Shown piece after piece: positions 31,530 to 35,510 of a DNA stretch of 35,510 nucleotides. Below the pieces are notes generated by a model. The model was not told the origin of the DNA. It worked only from the letters and a program-made list of their open reading frames with translations, and did not search any database. Where the stretch lies: the NCBI GenBank assembly GCA_019456305.1, contig VRUD01000045.1, positions 1 to 35,510 of the forward strand, written 5' to 3'. Source of the stretch: Cytophagales bacterium. Lineage in GTDB: Bacteria; Bacteroidota; Bacteroidia; Cytophagales; VRUD01. The stretch's first letter is position 1; the number at the start of each line of letters is the position of its first letter. The position numbers were made by a program, and so were the translations under genes.

Positions 31530-33716
31530 TCAGTTTCCCATCTCAGAGATAAATTTTATTCTCATAAGACGTAGTTCTTCTTCGGTCAATGTTTCATCGT
31601 CAAGCTCTTCAATGGCTGTGGGAATATCATCGGTTTCGGAAGACCTAAAGTAATCATATATTTCTTCCTGTTTTTCATGGTCTAATATCTGATCTACGTA
31701 GTAACTAATATTTAATTTGGTTCCGGAGAAACAGATCTGTTCTATATTTTGAGTAAGTTCAGCCATTGTCATTTTATTTGTTTTAATAATTTCATCAAGG
31801 CTTATTTTCTTATCTATCTGCTGAATGATAAATATTTTATTTTTTGATTTTTTAGCAGCAGACTTTACCACTACATCAGAGGCAGTGACAATCTCATTTT
31901 CTTTTACATAACGGATAATTAGCTTAATAAAAGGCTCGCCAAATTTTACTACTTTTCCTCTTCCTACCCCTGTGACCTGGCTAAGCTCCTCTACATTAAC
32001 AGGATACGTTGTAGCCATTTCTTCTAATGATGGGTCCTGGAAAACCACATAAGGAGGAACATTTCTTTCTTTTGCGATTTTCTTTCTTAATCCCCTGAGC
32101 ATTTCATATAGCGTTTTATCATAGGCTTTGGAAACCAATGTGGCTCGCCCAAATTCTTCATCCTGTTGGTCAATCCCTGAAAAGTCATGATCTTTTGTAA
32201 AAGTGATCGAATATGGTTTTTTAAGAAATTTAGTAGCCTCTGGGGTAATCTTAATAACACCAAAATTGTTAATATCTTTTCGTAAATATCCTCTTATCAT
32301 GATCTGCCGGAGAACTGATCCCCATAATTCTTTATTTTCATCTTTTCCTTTAGCAAATACCTCAATCTTATTATGGCTGTAACTTTTCACATACTGGCTT
32401 TCCTTGCCTATCAAAACATCAATAATATGATCCATTTTAAACCGTTGTTCGGTCTGAATAACAGCTTTCAAAACTAAAGTCGCATGACGTTTTCCCTCAA
32501 ATTTTTCTTTAGGATGCCTGCAATTATCACAAAAGTCGCAATTGTTTTCATATTTCTCCCCAAAATAATGGAGCAATTGCTTTCTTCTGCACATGGCTGA
32601 TTCTGCAAAAGCAGTTATTTCATCAATTAAATATTTGGCGTTTTCTTTTTCAGTAATAGGTTTGTCTTTATTATACTTTTCAAGTCTTAATATATCATTA
32701 TAACTGTAAAACATCAGGCAGTTCCCTTCCATGCCATCTCTGCCTGCTCTGCCGGTTTCCTGGTAGTAGCCTTCCAGTGATTTAGGTGCATTATAATGAA
32801 CTATGAATCTGACATCGGGCTTATCAATGCCCATCCCAAAAGCAATGGTAGCCACGATAACCTCCATATCATCATTGAGGAATGCATCCTGGTTTTTTAC
32901 ACGTTCTCTGGCTTCCATTCCTGCATGGTATGGGCGGGCTTTTATGTCATTGACACTCAGGAGTTCGGCTATTTCTTCTGTCTTTTTGCGGCTTGAGCAG
33001 TATACTATACCTGATTTTCCTTGATGCTCTTTTATATATTTTATTAATTGTTTTTTAGCATTGATTTTAGGTCTTACCTCATAGTACAGATTTTCCCTGT
33101 TAAATGATGACTGAAAAATGGTGGCATGTTCGATACAGAGGTTTTTTACAATATCCTGCTGTACCTTTGGAGTGGCAGTGGCAGTGAGCGCCATCACTGG
33201 CAGGTTGCCTCCTAAAAGATCTAATATATACCTGATCCTTCTATATTCTGGTCTGAAATCATGGCCCCACTCAGAAATACAATGGGCTTCATCAACAGCA
33301 ACAAAGTTGATTTTAGCATTTTTTAGAAATTCAATATTATCCTCTTTTGTTAAGGATTCAGGGGCAACGTAAAGTAATTTGACTTTTCCATCGATGGTAT
33401 CATTTTTTACTTTATTAATTTCTTTTTTTGATAAAGTTGAGTTCAAAACCCGGGCATTTATATTGAATGCTCTGAGTTGATCAACCTGGTTTTTCATAAG
33501 TGCGATAAGGGGGGATATCACAATTGCAGTACCTTCAATTAACAAAGAAGGCAATTGATAGCAAAGTGATTTTCCTGAGCCTGTCGGCATTATCACAAAT
33601 GTGTCTTTGCTATTAAGCACATTTTTAATTATTTCTTCCTGCCCGGTCTTGAAATAATGGTAGCCAAATATTTCCTTTAAGCTGTTTTTTAATTCCGGTA
33701 GTTTTACTATTGACAT
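31530..33716 (-). CDS. recQ: ATP-dependent DNA helicase RecQ
   Basis: 728 residues. Motif I MPTGSGKSLCYQLP (about 43), motif II VDEAHCISEWGHDFRPEY (about 140), motif III ALTATATPKV (about 175), motif V/VI VATIAFGMGIDKPDVRFIVHY and QETGRAGRDG. The zinc site CRRKQLL...CDFCDNC (about 370-393) and the winged-helix RQC domain follow. An HRDC domain comes next (about 530-610, YEMLRGLRKKIAKERNVPPYVVFQDPSLEEMA), then a C-terminal extension of about 115 residues found in Bacteroidota RecQ. It unwinds 3'-5' for recombination and repair. It looks complete; no inserted repeats are visible in the gene itself, only at its 3' flank. Confidence 0.95.
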   Translation of the reverse strand: MSIVKLPELKNSLKEIFGYHYFKTGQEEIIKNVLNSKDTFVIMPTGSGKSLCYQLPSLLIEGTAIVISPLIALMKNQVDQLRAFNINARVLNSTLSKKEINKVKNDTIDGKVKLLYVAPESLTKEDNIEFLKNAKINFVAVDEAHCISEWGHDFRPEYRRIRYILDLLGGNLPVMALTATATPKVQQDIVKNLCIEHATIFQSSFNRENLYYEVRPKINAKKQLIKYIKEHQGKSGIVYCSSRKKTEEIAELLSVNDIKARPYHAGMEARERVKNQDAFLNDDMEVIVATIAFGMGIDKPDVRFIVHYNAPKSLEGYYQETGRAGRDGMEGNCLMFYSYNDILRLEKYNKDKPITEKENAKYLIDEITAFAESAMCRRKQLLHYFGEKYENNCDFCDNCRHPKEKFEGKRHATLVLKAVIQTEQRFKMDHIIDVLIGKESQYVKSYSHNKIEVFAKGKDENKELWGSVLRQIMIRGYLRKDINNFGVIKITPEATKFLKKPYSITFTKDHDFSGIDQQDEEFGRATLVSKAYDKTLYEMLRGLRKKIAKERNVPPYVVFQDPSLEEMATTYPVNVEELSQVTGVGRGKVVKFGEPFIKLIIRYVKENEIVTASDVVVKSAAKKSKNKIFIIQQIDKKISLDEIIKTNKMTMAELTQNIEQICFSGTKLNISYYVDQILDHEKQEEIYDYFRSSETDDIPTAIEELDDETLTEEELRLMRIKFISEMGN

Positions 33717-33822
33717 AAGAGATTAGAAATTTTAAATGCCTAATTTGGTTATTTGTTATTAAAAAGGATATAAAAGTATAAAAAAATAACAATAAAACAA
33801 TTTTTTTTACATTAATTTTATC

Positions 33823-33830
33823 TACATTTG
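33823..33830 (+). promoter_or_regulatory. Possible -7 box TACATTTG before kdsD
   Basis: Exact TAnnTTTG match on the plus strand in the recQ-kdsD gap. It would give a leader of about 230 nt that runs through the palindrome 33886-34037. No -33 TTG at the expected distance. Confidence 0.35.
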
Positions 33831-33885
33831 TTCAACATTCGAGGTTGAGTAAAAAATTGACCCGATGCCAATATACGAATAATAA

Positions 33886-34037
33886 AATGCTAATATACGA
33901 ATGAATACTAATGATACTAATAAAGAAATCTATATTAAGAAGCAGAGTAAAAATATTCGTATCATTAGTCCCGCATATTTGCGGGATTAGCATTATACCC
34001 TATTCGTATCATTAATATCAATTCGTATATTAGCATT
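33886..34037. repeat. Large nested palindrome (32-bp arms, GC palindrome in the centre)
   Basis: Arms 33886-33917 and 34006-34037 match at 29 of 32 positions (AATGCTAATATACGAAT start). Near the centre CCCGCA-tatt-TGCGGG (33970-33985) is a short GC palindrome. Words such as ATTCGTA and TATTAGC recur around it. It occupies most of the gap between recQ and kdsD (33717-34069), where no gene is visible. Confidence 0.8.
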
Positions 34038-34069
34038 GGAGTATTAGTATCAGTAAAGCTAAAAAAAAA

Positions 34070-35038
34070 TTGAAGGTAATAAAAAATATCAGATTAATTG
34101 CAAGAAAAGTTTTAATAAATGAAGCCGAGTCGATAAAAAAAATGGCTGATCGCCTGGAAGAGGGTTTTGAATCGTGCATTAATATTATTTTATCTTGTAA
34201 GGGCAGAGTAGTGATTACGGGTATAGGTAAAAGTGCGATCATAGCAAACAAGATCGTAGCCACACTGAATTCAACAGGTACCCCTGCATTATTTATGCAT
34301 GCTGCTGACGCCATTCATGGCGACCTGGGGATGATACAACCTGAAGATATTGTCATTTGCATTTCAAAAAGTGGTAATACTCCAGAGGTAAAAGTATTGG
34401 TTCCATTATTAAAAAGAAAAGGCTCCAAATTAATAGCCTTGGTAGGCAATACTTCTTCATACCTGGCAAAGCAGGCAGATTATGTACTAAATGCTTCTAT
34501 TGAAACGGAAGCTTGTCCGCATAATCTGGCACCTACTACCAGCACCACGGTTGCAATGGCATTAGGAGACGCGCTGGCAGTGTGCCTGCTTGAATCAAGA
34601 AATTTTGACAGTGAAGACTTTGCACGACTTCATCCGGGAGGTACCTTAGGCAAGAGATTATTTTTGGGAGTGTCAGACATCTATCCAAATAATGAACTCC
34701 CAAAAGTTAAAAAAGATACCCACATACATGAAATAATTATTGAGATCACTTCAAAACGATTAGGTGTCACCTCGGTTGTAAATGATAAAAATGAATTGCT
34801 CGGGATAATCACTGACGGAGACCTGAGAAGAATGCTTAATAAATATGATGATATCAGTAAAATAAAAGCCAAAGATATAATGACCAAATCCCCTAAAACC
34901 ATTGAGCATGATGCTTACGCAGTAAAGGCAACCAATATAATGCAGCAAAATAATATAACACAGATTGTAGTAATAAAAAACGGGAAGGTAGAGGGGTTTG
35001 TGCATTTGCATGATCTGCTGAAAGAAGGGTTGGTTTAA
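34070..35038 (+). CDS. kdsD: Arabinose-5-phosphate isomerase (KpsF/GutQ family)
   Basis: 322 residues, normal length. SIS domain (about 35-170) with VVITGIGKSAIIANKIVATLNSTGTPALFMHAADAIHGDLGM and the phosphosugar-binding CISKSGNTPEVK. LHPGGTLGKRL leads to two CBS domains (about 205-322, RLGVTSVVNDKNELLGIITDGDLRRML and NITQIVVIKNGKVEGFVHLHDLL). It converts ribulose-5-phosphate to arabinose-5-phosphate for Kdo synthesis. The start is TTG 34070 (KVIKNIRLIARKV); no ATG lies between the in-frame TAG at 34031 and ATG 34142, which is too late. The large palindrome ends 33 nt upstream, so the original start may have been disturbed. manC follows after 26 nt. Confidence 0.9.
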   Translation: MKVIKNIRLIARKVLINEAESIKKMADRLEEGFESCINIILSCKGRVVITGIGKSAIIANKIVATLNSTGTPALFMHAADAIHGDLGMIQPEDIVICISKSGNTPEVKVLVPLLKRKGSKLIALVGNTSSYLAKQADYVLNASIETEACPHNLAPTTSTTVAMALGDALAVCLLESRNFDSEDFARLHPGGTLGKRLFLGVSDIYPNNELPKVKKDTHIHEIIIEITSKRLGVTSVVNDKNELLGIITDGDLRRMLNKYDDISKIKAKDIMTKSPKTIEHDAYAVKATNIMQQNNITQIVVIKNGKVEGFVHLHDLLKEGLV

Positions 35039-35064
35039 GATATAAATGTTAAGTGAGAAAATAA

Positions 35065-35510
35065 ATGAAACACAACTATGTAGTAATAATGGCAGGCGGT
35101 GTAGGAACCAGATTTTGGCCTTTGAGCAGGTCTGTATTGCCGAAACAATTTCAGGATTTTTTACGAACAGGTAAAACGTTGTTACAACAAACAGCTGATA
35201 GATTTAATAAAATCTGCCCGAAAGAAAATTTATACATTGTAACAAATCAAAGCTATCTGGGATTGGTTAAAGATCAATTGCCCTGGCTCAGGGATGATCA
35301 AATCTTGTTAGAGCCTGTTGGAAGAAATACTGCCCCCTGCATTGCCTATGCCTGTTATAAAATATCAACGATTGATGAGCAAGCCAACCTGGTGGTATCT
35401 CCAGCAGATCATGTGATACTAAATGAAAAAAAGTTTACCAGTACCATTCAATCAGCTTTAGGACAAACTAAAGACAAAGATATATTGGTTACTATTGGGA
35501 TCAAACCTGA
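35065..35510 (+). CDS. manC: Mannose-1-phosphate guanylyltransferase, N-terminal part
   Basis: About 148 residues to the window edge. The nucleotidyltransferase signature MAGGVGTRFWPLSR lies at about 9-22, with LPKQF following, LEPVGRNTAPCIAYA at about 84, and VSPADHVI at about 113. These define GDP-mannose pyrophosphorylases of the ManC/CpsB type, which make GDP-mannose from mannose-1-phosphate and GTP for LPS, capsule or exopolysaccharide. It follows kdsD by 26 nt in the same direction and is probably cotranscribed, which fits a surface-polysaccharide role. The C-terminal part, including any fused isomerase domain, is outside the window. Confidence 0.92.
   Translation, partial: MKHNYVVIMAGGVGTRFWPLSRSVLPKQFQDFLRTGKTLLQQTADRFNKICPKENLYIVTNQSYLGLVKDQLPWLRDDQILLEPVGRNTAPCIAYACYKISTIDEQANLVVSPADHVILNEKKFTSTIQSALGQTKDKDILVTIGIKP

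Overview
The window looks like a chromosomal stretch of an uncultured, AT-rich Bacteroidota bacterium. The sequence evidence is three large secreted proteins ending in type A type IX secretion (T9SS) sorting tails, TAnnTTTG-type -7 promoter boxes, DUF2490/DUF4956/VTC neighbours, and weak Shine-Dalgarno sites.

Layout. 1-585: the 5' half of a group II intron on the minus strand, whose reverse transcriptase runs off the left edge; it abuts a large attC-like palindrome (586-706). 749-3840: two converging GT-C type membrane glycosyltransferases. 3978-15503: a long minus-strand gene train with CotH kinase family proteins, a VTC-domain protein, DUF4956 and DUF2490 membrane proteins, a duplicated-domain lipoprotein, a SixA-like phosphatase, an orphan HicB and a decayed BRO/antirepressor fragment. 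15.85-26.26 kb: a plus-strand defence island holding an orphan type I methylase (hsdM), an ORF6N-phospholipase D fusion, a beheaded hsdS, an intact type III-like restriction/methylase pair (res then mod), a truncated OLD-family ATPase, a small exported protein, a two-helix membrane protein and a PIN toxin with a 50-residue partner. 26.29-33.7 kb: a beta-propeller lipoprotein, a giant DUF4011/SF1 helicase and RecQ on the minus strand. 34.07 kb to the end: kdsD (arabinose-5-phosphate isomerase) and the start of manC, for surface sugar synthesis.

Two layers of unusual repeats overlie the genes. (1) Five imperfect palindromes of about 110-130 bp (586-706, 15842-15966, 25105-25215, 25318-25450, 26127-26255) fall into two classes by loop size and shared loop motifs. 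They punctuate single-gene plus-strand cassettes bounded by inverted GTTA(G/T)CGRT cores. This resembles an integron cassette array, but without canonical attC cores and with no integrase in view; the group II intron sits in one copy. (2) Outside the island, many loci carry short GC-rich palindromes and arrays with a strict 7-nt period. Each locus has its own heptamer, and many are inserted in frame inside proteins, often combined into nested inverted structures. The island contains none of these, which suggests it arrived later than the repeats.
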